Below, in pieces: positions 7,514 to 16,304 of a DNA stretch of 34,888 nt. The notes beneath the pieces were generated by a model that was not told the DNA's origin, did no database searches, and saw only the letters and a list, made by a program, of their open reading frames with translations. Position numbers and translations under genes: made by a program. This stretch comes from CAG-390 sp051867815 (GTDB taxonomy: Bacteria; Bacillota; Clostridia; Oscillospirales; CAG-272), in assembly GCA_051867815.1 (NCBI GenBank), contig JBJDZD010000107.1, positions 1 through 34,888 on the forward strand, in the 5' to 3' direction. How positions within the stretch are numbered: position 1 is the first letter of the stretch; every line of letters starts with the position of its first letter.

Positions 7514-9379
7514 TCAAAGTATTTCAAAAAAGCCCTTATCCTTAAGCGCGTAGTAGGCGTCGAGCTTGAAGGTTGCGACCCACGCGACCAGCCAGTCATT
7601 GAGCCGGCCCTTTTTCCCGCTCGCACTCCAGTTCCAATTACAGTGAAGCACGGCTTCGTTCTCCGCGCCCGGCGCACGGCGGATACCGTGTAGGGTCAGG
7701 TCGCCGTCGCTCATATACTGCAAAGTGAAAAGCCACAACAGCTTGCCCTGCTCGAGAAACGCCCGATTGCCCGTTATCTCATGTAGCTTGACCATGTCGG
7801 GCGCATAGTAAACGCCCCAAACGTCCAGATGATTGTGCGCGGTGGAGACTGAAGTTCCTCCCGTCGTACGCACGCCGAGCCTTGCGCAGTCGCTGTCCTT
7901 CGGGAAGGCAACGTCGTGATAGAAGGTCCAGCTCATGAGATAATACGCCGTCCGTTTTGCCGCGGCAAGATATTGCTCCTCCCCCGTCAGCTCGTACAGC
8001 ATGAGTGCCGAACGCAGGACGGGTCCGGCGCTTTCCTTGTCGATGCAGTAGGTATCGAGCGCGCCGCCGGCGGCAATGGAATTGGAAAGGTAGGTCTGAT
8101 AGTAGAAATCAAACGCCGAGACGGCGCGGTTCAGGTAAACCGTGTCGCCGAAATACTTGTAGGCGTAGATAAAGCCGAGCATGAGCATGGCACCGGCACA
8201 GCCCTCGGCGGTCAGCACCTCACCCTTGGGGTTGGATATCTGCGGAAATCCGCCGCTCGGGAAATAGCGCAGATAATGCCCGGCGAGCTTACGCGCGGCA
8301 TCCTCATAGCGAACCGCATTCTCGCCGCAAGCTCGCAGCAGCTCGCAGCAGACCGTCAGCTTGATTAAAAGCCAGCCCTCGTTGCAGCCGTCGATACGCT
8401 CCGCATCGTCAAAATCGCGGTCGTATAATACGCTGACGATGCCGCTCTCGTGTTGGCGCAAAAGCCAAGTGTCCAAAAGGCGCTTTCCGATATCCAGATA
8501 CGACCGCTCGCCGGTCTCCATATACTTGCGGATGTGCATTTCGGCAACGGTAGCGTTCTGACCGCACCAGCCGATCTCATACCTTGTGGTTTGGCGGAAG
8601 CGGAAGGTTTTGTTCTCGTCCGGCAAAAAGCCCATGTTGGAAAGCAGACCGAAGGGCTTCTCCTCCAAAAGCGACCGGATGAAGGCAAAGGAATACTCGG
8701 CGCAGTCATCTGCCGAGTATCGAGGCTTCGGAACACTCACATAACGGGTATTGGCAAAGTCAAAAACGCCGTCGTAGGCAAAGCGTTCGCCATCGGATTT
8801 TGCACGAACGTATGTATAGCAGACGAATGTCTTTTCTTCGCCTGCCTCAAAATGGACGAATTCGATGATCGGCGCTTCGTAATCGAACTTTCGCGCGTAC
8901 ACCGCAGGGTACTCGACATGGGAGAAATACACCCTTTGCACCGTGTGCCCATCCCTCAGGAAAACGGACGCGGACGAGTTCAGCGAAAGTGGGTCGTTAC
9001 CCGAGAACAATCCCACGCACCGCCCCGGAAGCTCGGCTATTGAACAGCCGGGTAGCGCCGAGCGGTCGGCAGAAACGACCCAAGGCTTACCGTCCGTCTC
9101 GTAGCCCTTCGGCTCAAGGCAGGTGCCCCAGGTGTTGCCGTTGTAATTGACGCAGGGGATCATGAAGAAGTCAAACGCCCCTTCGCTCACCTGTTGAAAG
9201 ACGGGGATGATCTTCGTTGCCGCGCCGGTGTTGCGGTAGACCAGGGTGTGGCGAACCAGCTCGCCGTCCTGTGCCTCGTCGGTGCGGCTGACGGTGAAGG
9301 CTCCGCCATCGCCTGACGCGATCTCGTCAAAATTTTCGGTCAAGTACAAGACCTGCCGCTTCCAATCGTTTTGTATCAT
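7514..9379 (-). CDS. Six-hairpin glycosidase-like protein
   Basis: A 621-residue protein without a signal peptide. The N-terminal 220 residues or so look like a beta-sandwich. From about residue 225 to the end it is helical, with regularly spaced aromatic-rich hairpins (for example GNTWG, GWCGQNA, EGWLLIKL, HNHLDVWG, CNWNW), the look of an (alpha/alpha)6 barrel as in GH88, GH105, GH127 and related intracellular glycan-processing enzymes. No signature fixes the family, and acidic catalytic residues cannot be named safely. It is the first gene of a two-gene operon with the MBL-fold hydrolase. The start at 9379 has GAGGTGA three bases upstream. A role in breakdown of an imported oligosaccharide is inference. 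Confidence 0.6.
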   Translation of the reverse strand: MIQNDWKRQVLYLTENFDEIASGDGGAFTVSRTDEAQDGELVRHTLVYRNTGAATKIIPVFQQVSEGAFDFFMIPCVNYNGNTWGTCLEPKGYETDGKPWVVSADRSALPGCSIAELPGRCVGLFSGNDPLSLNSSASVFLRDGHTVQRVYFSHVEYPAVYARKFDYEAPIIEFVHFEAGEEKTFVCYTYVRAKSDGERFAYDGVFDFANTRYVSVPKPRYSADDCAEYSFAFIRSLLEEKPFGLLSNMGFLPDENKTFRFRQTTRYEIGWCGQNATVAEMHIRKYMETGERSYLDIGKRLLDTWLLRQHESGIVSVLYDRDFDDAERIDGCNEGWLLIKLTVCCELLRACGENAVRYEDAARKLAGHYLRYFPSGGFPQISNPKGEVLTAEGCAGAMLMLGFIYAYKYFGDTVYLNRAVSAFDFYYQTYLSNSIAAGGALDTYCIDKESAGPVLRSALMLYELTGEEQYLAAAKRTAYYLMSWTFYHDVAFPKDSDCARLGVRTTGGTSVSTAHNHLDVWGVYYAPDMVKLHEITGNRAFLEQGKLLWLFTLQYMSDGDLTLHGIRRAPGAENEAVLHCNWNWSASGKKGRLNDWLVAWVATFKLDAYYALKDKGFFEIL

Positions 9380-9466
9380 AAGTCACCTCGTAGTCGTACC
9401 GGAATGCTGCCTAAGACAAAGGGCAGTAAAAAGGCCGGGCATTATGAATCATCTTTGTTCAACAAC

Positions 9467-9495
9467 TATTTAAACTTTTTTCGTTGCATTGTCAA
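9467..9495 (-). promoter_or_regulatory. Promoter and possible operator of the glycosidase operon
   Basis: Minus strand TTGACA (9495-9490), 17 bases, TAAATA (9472-9467); the -10 box is weak. A near-palindrome TTGTTCAACAA (9455-9465) sits on the expected transcript start and could be a repressor site. Confidence 0.4.
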
Positions 9496-9551
9496 CAGCA
9501 TTTCGTTTTGGAAACAGACATGAGTTAGGGACAAATCAAATTATAACACCA

Positions 9552-9574
9552 CCTACCGGGCAAAGCCCGGCAGG
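9552..9574 (-). terminator. Hairpin at the end of the polysaccharide operon
   Basis: CCTACCGGGC-AAA-GCCCGGCAGG: ten pairs (one a wobble on the minus strand) and a triloop, about 85 bases past the last stop of the operon. No long T-run follows on either strand, so termination here may be partial or factor-aided. Confidence 0.4.
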
Positions 9575-9656
9575 CACACAAATATGCCTTCTTAAACGAC
9601 CGCTGTCCGGTTCCTCCCGTGGACAGAAACATATATACCCCTGCACACATATATAC

Positions 9657-10709
9657 TTAGATCATTTGTGACAGAATTTGAACCGTGTGCGCAAAGCCGT
9701 CTTCTGCTGACAAGAGGCCTTGCCATCCCAGCGACATCAATTTTGTGCTATCCAAGCTCGCATTATCCATAGGGTTGAATGCCTTCTCTTCTTGGCCATT
9801 AGGTATTTCAAACTTGAGTTTTACGTTCCCTGCTTTCGCTATGTATTCAGCCATTTCTCGAATACTGATAACGGATTTTTCATTAGAGATATTATATGCC
9901 TCGCAACTTTTTCCTTTCAACAGCACGTACAATATCGCAGTCGCGCAATCGAGGCAATGACAATACGAACGGATTTGCCGACCATTACTCTTCATGAGCA
10001 GATCTTCGCCCCTTGCTGCTTTGTAAGGAAAAACAGATGAAATTTTGCCATCATTTGCATTGGCTGTGGGACCATATATATGCCCGGGGCGCACAATGCT
10101 CACCGGGACATCATGCTCAGCTGCAAAACTACAGCAGAGTGTTTCTGCAGCCCTTTTTGCAATTGGATAGCACGACCGAACGTTTAATAAGTCCACATAA
10201 CCATACTGATCTTCGGCAAACGGAACAGTTGCTTCTTTCTTTCCATAAACCTCACTCGAAGATATAAAAACTACTTTCTTTGCCTTAACTCTCTTGGCAT
10301 ATTCCAATAGATTTTTAATCCCTGTAATGTTGGCCAGCATCGTTTCCACAGGCTCTTGCATATATAGCTTGGGGTCCGCATTTCCGGCACCGTGAATGAT
10401 ATAATCAACCTTTTCATCGAAAGAAAATGGCTGAATTGCATCATATGGAACGAAAATCACTTTTTTATCAAACCGACTTTCAATTTTTCCTTTTGATCGA
10501 CCGGCTGCATAAACGGTAATATTCAAATCATGAATATCCGACATGTATATCAACAAATCGACGATTGCAGAACAAATCAAACCGCCGGCACCGGTAATCA
10601 AAAACGCGGAATCCCTTAATAACTCTATATCCGTGATAATTTTACTTACCGCGCTCAAGTCTTGAATATATAAGTTGTTGGTTAGGATCGTTTGATCACG
10701 TGAAAACAT
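9657..10709 (-). CDS. NAD-dependent epimerase/dehydratase (extended SDR)
   Basis: A 350-residue extended SDR. The nucleotide-binding motif at residues 40-46 reads GAGGLIC, so the third glycine of GxxGxxG is a cysteine. The active site has SSEVYG and SCYPIAK (YxxxK), and RPGHIYGP follows. The unusual 30 or so residues before the Rossmann fold are also seen in the SDRs that accompany LicD/IspD gene pairs. Being last in the operon and 9 bases after the IspD-like gene, it probably acts on the CDP-linked or phosphate-linked precursor that LicD uses, rather than on a UDP-sugar (inference). The exact reaction is unknown. Confidence 0.75.
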   Translation of the reverse strand: MFSRDQTILTNNLYIQDLSAVSKIITDIELLRDSAFLITGAGGLICSAIVDLLIYMSDIHDLNITVYAAGRSKGKIESRFDKKVIFVPYDAIQPFSFDEKVDYIIHGAGNADPKLYMQEPVETMLANITGIKNLLEYAKRVKAKKVVFISSSEVYGKKEATVPFAEDQYGYVDLLNVRSCYPIAKRAAETLCCSFAAEHDVPVSIVRPGHIYGPTANANDGKISSVFPYKAARGEDLLMKSNGRQIRSYCHCLDCATAILYVLLKGKSCEAYNISNEKSVISIREMAEYIAKAGNVKLKFEIPNGQEEKAFNPMDNASLDSTKLMSLGWQGLLSAEDGFAHTVQILSQMI

Positions 10710-10718
10710 TTTTGCTCC

Positions 10719-11423
10719 TCATTTTTGCCAATTGATTTTCTCAACAGTTAAAAGAGCCTTGAACATCTCTATATCATCCATTGTTGTGATCTTAAAGTTT
10801 GTCTCTGCGCCATCAAAAAAATACACAGGCTGTCCCAACTCCACCAGCAATGTGCATGTTGCAACCGAATCTTTAATTCCTTTTTTGTTCGCTTCTTTAT
10901 GCAATGACACCAACTTGCCGTAATATATACCATGAGGCGTTTGCGTCCTCAACAGCTTATTTCTGTCAAGGCACGAGATAGAGCCATTATCTAAATAAAA
11001 AGGAGCTTCTGCCAAAGGTATCGTTGCAATTGCTACGCCCTTTTCTTTTGTGACTCTTATGCATTCAGAAATAATCCTGCTATTTGTGTTGACTCTTATG
11101 CCATCTTGAATCAAAACTATATCAGAATCATCCAAATCATCACGCAAACCAAATACTGCATTCTGAATTGACTTCATCCCTGATTCGCCGCCCTCAAATA
11201 CCCACCTGAGCTTTGAAATATTATATTGTTTTGCATATGCCGTCAGCATATCCTCCCATCCCTTCAAACAGGAGACAGCAATATAATCGATTTCAGGATG
11301 ATTCTGAAATTTTTCCATTGTATAAATAATCAACGGTTTGTCATTAACGCTCAAAAACTGCTTCGGAACCCCCTGTCCAAAGCGAGATCCTACTCCGCCT
11401 GCTGTCAAAATAGCTACATTCAT
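10719..11423 (-). CDS. IspD/TarI-family cytidylyltransferase
   Basis: A 234-residue enzyme that transfers CMP from CTP to a sugar or polyol phosphate. The N-terminal signature is LTAGGVGSRFGQGVPKQFL, with the conserved G-x-G-x-R and PKQ (residues 20-22) of the IspD/TarI/ISPD family; VLIQDGIR supplies the metal-binding aspartate. Housekeeping IspD (MEP isoprenoid pathway) cannot be excluded by motif, but the place between LicD and an SDR inside a polysaccharide operon favours CDP-ribitol or a similar CDP-polyol. The start at 11423 has AAGGAGA upstream. Confidence 0.82.
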   Translation of the reverse strand: MNVAILTAGGVGSRFGQGVPKQFLSVNDKPLIIYTMEKFQNHPEIDYIAVSCLKGWEDMLTAYAKQYNISKLRWVFEGGESGMKSIQNAVFGLRDDLDDSDIVLIQDGIRVNTNSRIISECIRVTKEKGVAIATIPLAEAPFYLDNGSISCLDRNKLLRTQTPHGIYYGKLVSLHKEANKKGIKDSVATCTLLVELGQPVYFFDGAETNFKITTMDDIEMFKALLTVEKINWQK

Positions 11424-11454
11424 TTTATGTTCTCCTTATTTTAGAATCATGAAG

Positions 11455-12285
11455 TCAAGTATTACGCCACCATACCAAATTATTATGTGACTTCTGCCGT
11501 TGCTCCACGGGTGGCAGTGTCATGTAATCTCCGTACAGATTTCGCAAATACACTTCCGGTTGGTTCATACACATATAAAACTTGCCTTCAAATTCTATCT
11601 GCTTTACCGGGAAGAAAGCATCTTTCGTCATTGACTCTCGCATTCCATATCCGGCAGCAATACACCCAACATTATCGCATCTATCAATACTTAAGGCTCT
11701 GCAGAATTTGTCCAGCCGTTTCATATAGAAATTAACCGGTAGTAATTGTCGATATATGTTAACCAAACTCCAAGCAATCTTCTCTTTGATACTCTTGCTG
11801 TTCTCAACTCGATAATGTGACATATTCGTAAAAACCGCTCGGTTGATCATCTTTTTTGCCTTCTCATATCGAGCTTCTATCTCATCACTATCCGTGGGTT
11901 GTCCATCCAAAGGAAAAACATCGATGTAAATACCGGTTTCATAGTCCAATTCATCCGGCTTTTCCACCAGGAGTGTGCGCGTATCCACGATCTTTGTATA
12001 TGTGTAAAGATAAGGCTTCTTGCGATTGGTTTCTGTATGAATCGAGTTGACCTGACAGGGATGCGGAAAAGATGCCGCAAGGGATTGCAGTTTCTCATAA
12101 TCCTCTCTGTGCATCAGGACATCGATATCATCGTCCCATGGAATAAACCCCTTGTGTCTGACTGCTCCCAATAGTGTTCCGCCTGCCAAGGAATAGGAAA
12201 GACCGTTCTCCCGACAGAAGCTATCAAAGCAATCAAGGATGGCAATTTCTATTCTCTTCATTTCATTCAATTTTATCTGTCTCAT
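11455..12285 (-). CDS. LicD-family phosphotransferase
   Basis: A 276-residue protein of the LicD/fukutin nucleotidyltransferase-fold family. Residues 33-56 carry LAGGTLLGAVRHKGFIPWDDDIDV, with the GG and the DDDID metal-binding cluster. Such enzymes move a phospho-group (phosphocholine in pneumococcus and Haemophilus, ribitol phosphate in human FKTN/FKRP) from a CDP donor onto glycans. The neighbouring cytidylyltransferase would make the donor. Start chosen at 12285 (AGGGGAGA upstream), overlapping the flippase stop as ATGA; an upstream in-frame start at 12324 lies within the flippase and has no ribosome site. Confidence 0.87.
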   Translation of the reverse strand: MRQIKLNEMKRIEIAILDCFDSFCRENGLSYSLAGGTLLGAVRHKGFIPWDDDIDVLMHREDYEKLQSLAASFPHPCQVNSIHTETNRKKPYLYTYTKIVDTRTLLVEKPDELDYETGIYIDVFPLDGQPTDSDEIEARYEKAKKMINRAVFTNMSHYRVENSKSIKEKIAWSLVNIYRQLLPVNFYMKRLDKFCRALSIDRCDNVGCIAAGYGMRESMTKDAFFPVKQIEFEGKFYMCMNQPEVYLRNLYGDYMTLPPVEQRQKSHNNLVWWRNT

Positions 12286-13718
12286 GGTTTTCTCCCCTGT
12301 ATTTTTGTCTTGATCATTTTCCATATATCCAACAGCAACACTCTATTCAGCGCAAGGAATGTTAGCGCTGAAAGAACAAAGGCAATAACATTAATGGTAT
12401 TTGAGCACACATAATACACGATACTGTTTACAATCCCCAGGGTCAAAGCAGCTAAAATCGCCAGATAACGTATGCTTCCGTTTTCCAAATCCTTCCTAAC
12501 CACATAATATCTGCTCAAATCTATCATAATATTGGATACCACCGCAGAAAGTACGATAGCCCAAATGCCGATTAATCTAATAAACACAAATACGATCAAT
12601 ACATTAGTAAATGCACCTATTATATTTGTGATCAGCAACTTGGGGGTTTGGTTCTTTGCAGTAATAATGGATGCAAAAAAGCCGGAAAAGGCAGATAAAG
12701 CTGTTGCATACAGCAAAAACGGGGCATATATCAAAGCCTCATAATAACTCGGATCGATCATCTCGGGCATAATGATCTTCATGATCGGAATGATCAATGC
12801 AACACCGGAAAACAGCACGATTGAGTATTCGTTGAAGGATTCGGTTGCAAACCGTCTGTACTCTTTTGTCCCGTATTCCTTGATCGCCGATTCCTGCCAT
12901 GCCATGGCAAAGACATTGATAATCAAATTCAGAATTGCCGAAAATTTATTGGCCACAGAGTATACACCGTTAGCCCCCATTCCCAATACAGATGCAATCA
13001 CAATGGAGTTGATGGACGACTGCATCCACCACACCGCCGTGTTGGGGATCAAAGGTGCAGAAAACCGAACCATCTTTCCCATGACATTCTTATCAAATGC
13101 TTTGAAGGATAAATAGTGATGAGACTTAGAGGTTACAAGCAACAGGACAACACAAATCAATGTGGATATGATATTTGCTAAAAAGAGTCCGGCTACGCCC
13201 ATTTTCCAGAATATGACAAACACTACCTGGCCGAAGATATAGATAATCGCCTTCACCAAATTGGAAAGTACATAGTATTTTCCCTTTCCAAGGGCTCTGC
13301 TGACTTTCTGGTAATATGCAAACAGATTGGTTGATATAATATATGTTGCTACCAGACCGGGATACCGGATTCCAAGCACACCGGAGAGTGCCACCACACC
13401 CACGCAAACCAAAGTCGCACCACCGAACACGACAACCGTGCCAACCGTATAGTATTGCGTCTTTTCTTTTTCGTTCTCGGTCTTAATCATGAACCGGAAA
13501 ACCGCATCGGAAATCTGGAGTGTCAAAATCGGTGTTATCAAATGGTCAATGGTAACCACCAGATTAAAATATCCATAACCCTCTGATGGAATATTGCCTG
13601 TGATAAACTTCAGGAGGAGCAGGCTGATCAATTGAGTCAGCACGTTTCCAACAAAATATACGGCAGTTCCTTCCATCAAAGATTGTTTCTTTTGAATCAG
13701 ATCGCTCATAAATAGCAA
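12282..13718 (-). CDS. Wzx-type polysaccharide flippase
   Basis: A 478-residue integral membrane protein of the oligosaccharide flippase (MOP/Polysacc_synt) superfamily, with about 12-14 hydrophobic segments spread evenly, and polar N-terminal residues followed by the GTAVYFVGNVLTQLISLLL helix. It would turn undecaprenyl-linked repeat units outward for polymerisation. The start is uncertain: TTG at 13718 has AAAGGA five bases away, while ATG at 13709 is a better codon but lies about 14 bases from it. It is translationally coupled to LicD by ATGA. A 142-base gap separates it from the kinase-like gene upstream. Confidence 0.88.
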   Translation of the reverse strand: MLFMSDLIQKKQSLMEGTAVYFVGNVLTQLISLLLLKFITGNIPSEGYGYFNLVVTIDHLITPILTLQISDAVFRFMIKTENEKEKTQYYTVGTVVVFGGATLVCVGVVALSGVLGIRYPGLVATYIISTNLFAYYQKVSRALGKGKYYVLSNLVKAIIYIFGQVVFVIFWKMGVAGLFLANIISTLICVVLLLVTSKSHHYLSFKAFDKNVMGKMVRFSAPLIPNTAVWWMQSSINSIVIASVLGMGANGVYSVANKFSAILNLIINVFAMAWQESAIKEYGTKEYRRFATESFNEYSIVLFSGVALIIPIMKIIMPEMIDPSYYEALIYAPFLLYATALSAFSGFFASIITAKNQTPKLLITNIIGAFTNVLIVFVFIRLIGIWAIVLSAVVSNIMIDLSRYYVVRKDLENGSIRYLAILAALTLGIVNSIVYYVCSNTINVIAFVLSALTFLALNRVLLLDIWKMIKTKIQGRKP

Positions 13719-13860
13719 AATGTTCCTTTCGGGAATAATACTTCAGACTTTGGCGTCATGCGATGGTATTATACATTGCCATGTCCAAGTGGTCTTGCGT
13801 GAAGGTACATACAACAAGAATATCACATTCTCAGATAATACGTCGGCATCACCGGAGTAT

Positions 13861-15102
13861 TCAATCGTTTATTGCTCTCATCAAATATGTTTTACCGTAG
13901 ATACCGCTGATCTCTTCTTTGGCTGTTTGAATGCTCCAATCAGAAGCGTCGCATAAAAAGCAGTTATTGACGCTTTTGGTTTTCGATATAGATCTTTTTA
14001 CTTTTATGATTCGTATCAATAAAGCTATCCTTTGCAAAACATTCAGATAGAGTTTCAAGTCGTTGTTCAGAGCCTTAACATCCAGCTCAACCAATTTTTC
14101 AAAGACATTTCTATCAAAATAAGGTCTGTCAATAAAGCCCTTTTTGTTGATAAGCGGTCGGCATCCCGCCAAAGGAGCCGTTACTTTGATATTGGGAAAA
14201 AATGTCTTTGCGTTATCGTTGTCAAAAGCAACGACTCTGCAATCATCACCGATTTCTACGTTATAATTATTGGGCCCATGGTCGGGTTGATATGAAATCA
14301 AATCCAACAGATTCAAGTTAACCAGCTCCCGTTGCAAACCACCGCTGCATGATACTACGGTATCCTTCATTCTCGTCCCCGGAGCGGCTTGGCTTAACAG
14401 TCCGAATTGAGTCTTTCCATCCTCATATTCGATCAAGCACCACACGGAAGCCGTAATCATATGTCCGAGGTCAAGAGCTTTGGCAACAATCTCAGATGAA
14501 ATGGCTCTTACAGAGTAGAAAAACGAATAGTTATTTCCCTTTGCGATTTTCAGCGTACGGTAATTCTTTGCAACCGCACGCATACACCACAAAAAATATA
14601 CGGCTATATCCGAAAGTTCTTTTTCGATATGATAAAGTCCAAAGCCTTCAAAAAATGCTCTGTCCAAGCTGATCTTGTTATCCCAAATAGAAAAACCGCT
14701 TTTATTCGCATGGATATCAGTTTGGGATAAGCAGGAGATAAATTTGTTACTTTGCATGTTCTCGGACATATAGTATCTGAAAGCCTCAATCTCCTCATCG
14801 GAAAACTCAATTCTAATCGGGTACTCTTGCTTGAAATGTTTCTCGTTGATCCCAAGCTGTGTTAAACTGTTGAAAAAATCAGTTACCGCCAAAGTAAAAT
14901 ACTCTTTTTTTGATAATATCTTTGGGCATTCTCTAAAATAATACAGCGCGCCATCATAAAAAAACGATGCAATCTTGTTGGTTGAAAGATTAAAATAGGA
15001 GACATCTTTTTTTAGAATCTTTATTCTAACAATATCCAGCTTTTCCTCGTCAATTCTCTTGTGGGTAAGCATATACGGAATAGTTCTAATATACTCTATC
15101 AT
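13861..15102 (-). CDS. Unknown protein with atypical kinase-like motifs
   Basis: 413 residues, no signal peptide or clear membrane segment. The first 150 residues are not recognised. From about residue 185 the order of motifs resembles atypical kinases (PI3/PI4-kinase-like, HipA, Fam20): a candidate beta strand and helix (SVRAISSEIVAKALDLG, 197-213), a hinge-like stretch (SVWCLIEYEDGKTQFGLLSQAAPGT in two parts, 219-243), then LLDLISYQPDHGPNN (265-279), giving D274-H275 and N278/N279 as a catalytic loop, and VVAFDNDNA (290-298), giving D294/D296 as the metal-binding position. Kinase activity is inference from this order only; a catalytic lysine is not assigned. Start at 15102 (AAAGGAG upstream) is preferred to an upstream ATG at 15132 that overlaps the preceding gene. 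It could phosphorylate a lipid-linked sugar or a protein. Confidence 0.5.
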   Translation of the reverse strand: MIEYIRTIPYMLTHKRIDEEKLDIVRIKILKKDVSYFNLSTNKIASFFYDGALYYFRECPKILSKKEYFTLAVTDFFNSLTQLGINEKHFKQEYPIRIEFSDEEIEAFRYYMSENMQSNKFISCLSQTDIHANKSGFSIWDNKISLDRAFFEGFGLYHIEKELSDIAVYFLWCMRAVAKNYRTLKIAKGNNYSFFYSVRAISSEIVAKALDLGHMITASVWCLIEYEDGKTQFGLLSQAAPGTRMKDTVVSCSGGLQRELVNLNLLDLISYQPDHGPNNYNVEIGDDCRVVAFDNDNAKTFFPNIKVTAPLAGCRPLINKKGFIDRPYFDRNVFEKLVELDVKALNNDLKLYLNVLQRIALLIRIIKVKRSISKTKSVNNCFLCDASDWSIQTAKEEISGIYGKTYLMRAIND

Positions 15103-15128
15103 AGACTCTCCTTTAATGGTGAAACCGT

Positions 15129-16304
15129 TCATCCGTTGAGAAGCGGAAAATCAAAGCTTTCTTCTTTGAACCAATTGTTTTTTATAATCGGCGCCCTGCT
15201 GCATGGACCGTCTCGGAACAAATCGCAACATCCGTGTTTTTCTATTTCCTCAGACAGCTTGATAAATCTGTCGGCTGCGACCTCGGCATTCCACAGCTCT
15301 GCAATTGTTTTATATGCCATCTCGGAAATCCGTTCTCGCTCCTCACGATGGTCAAGTAATGCTTTAACCTTTTTATATAAATCGTCTGCATCTCCGTTTT
15401 GATATACAAGCCCGTTTTCACCGTGCTTTAGCAAGTAAGGAACCGATCCGATCGCGTGACTCGCCACAACAGCACAGCCGCTATTCATTGATTCATTGAG
15501 CACAGCTCCCCAACCCTCATTAAAATCACTGGTGAACATGAAAATCTGCGCTTTTTCCATATGCTCACGCACCTGAGCGGGTGTCAAAGAATCAATTAAG
15601 CTAATACTACCCTCTAAGTCATTTTCTGAAATTGCAGTGATAACCTTCTGTTTTAGGGCACCTGTACCAATCATTTCCAAATGAAACTGATATCCTTCTG
15701 CCTTTAGTCTTTTTGATACCTCAATTGCAAGCTCCGGATGCTTCCAATCAATCAATCTACCGCACCAGAGAATCTTTTTATCCGTCTTATTGCAAATCAA
15801 TTGCTTGATATCGTAGTGCTTTGTCTCCGGGAAATATCCCCACTTATAGCTTTTGCCAATAAAGACTCCGTGCATATTGAAATCAGCGCTTGCAAATCCA
15901 CTTGCGGCAAGCAAATACAAATCTTTATATTTTCCGTAATTATTCCAATATGTAAATAATCGCGGCAGCCATTTGAAATAATTGTATCCATGTTTGAAAA
16001 TCCGTTCGGAATATTTAAAGACCGGTTTTCCTTTTTTCAGCCGGTTCTGCACAAGCGACATAGGGGCATTTCCAAGTATGACCGAATCACACTCCGCAAC
16101 TTCAAAGGGCAGAGTGCTGTCACCGCCCGGGCAGTATACCTCAAACGGCACCCCTTCGTAAGCGTGCCATCCCATGCGGACACGTTCCTCCGAGATGGGT
16201 TCGGTGGAGACAAATGCAAAATCATCCCCATACATCCGATACCACGCTTCGCAGGTTGGCTTTTGGTGGTGAGAATAGTAATTGGAGAAAAAAACCAATT
16301 TCAT
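15129..16304 (-). CDS. Glycosyltransferase, GT4 family
   Basis: A 391-residue cytosolic or membrane-associated GT-B glycosyltransferase. The C-terminal Rossmann half has ILWCGRLIDWKHPE, the sugar-phosphate loop region, and the EGWGAVLNE (E-x7-E) motif of GT4 that contacts the nucleotide sugar. The last 35 or so residues (CCDLF...CSRAP) form a cysteine-bearing tail beyond the usual fold. Start at 16304 with AAGGA eight bases upstream; the stop of the preceding gene overlaps it as ATGA. Donor and acceptor sugars are unknown. Confidence 0.85.
   Translation of the reverse strand: MKLVFFSNYYSHHQKPTCEAWYRMYGDDFAFVSTEPISEERVRMGWHAYEGVPFEVYCPGGDSTLPFEVAECDSVILGNAPMSLVQNRLKKGKPVFKYSERIFKHGYNYFKWLPRLFTYWNNYGKYKDLYLLAASGFASADFNMHGVFIGKSYKWGYFPETKHYDIKQLICNKTDKKILWCGRLIDWKHPELAIEVSKRLKAEGYQFHLEMIGTGALKQKVITAISENDLEGSISLIDSLTPAQVREHMEKAQIFMFTSDFNEGWGAVLNESMNSGCAVVASHAIGSVPYLLKHGENGLVYQNGDADDLYKKVKALLDHREERERISEMAYKTIAELWNAEVAADRFIKLSEEIEKHGCCDLFRDGPCSRAPIIKNNWFKEESFDFPLLNG

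Noticed and set aside
7474..7677. N-terminal extension of the MBL-fold gene
   Set aside because: It overlaps the upstream glycosidase-like gene by about 160 bases; the ATG at 7473 has a good ribosome site and begins the conserved domain.
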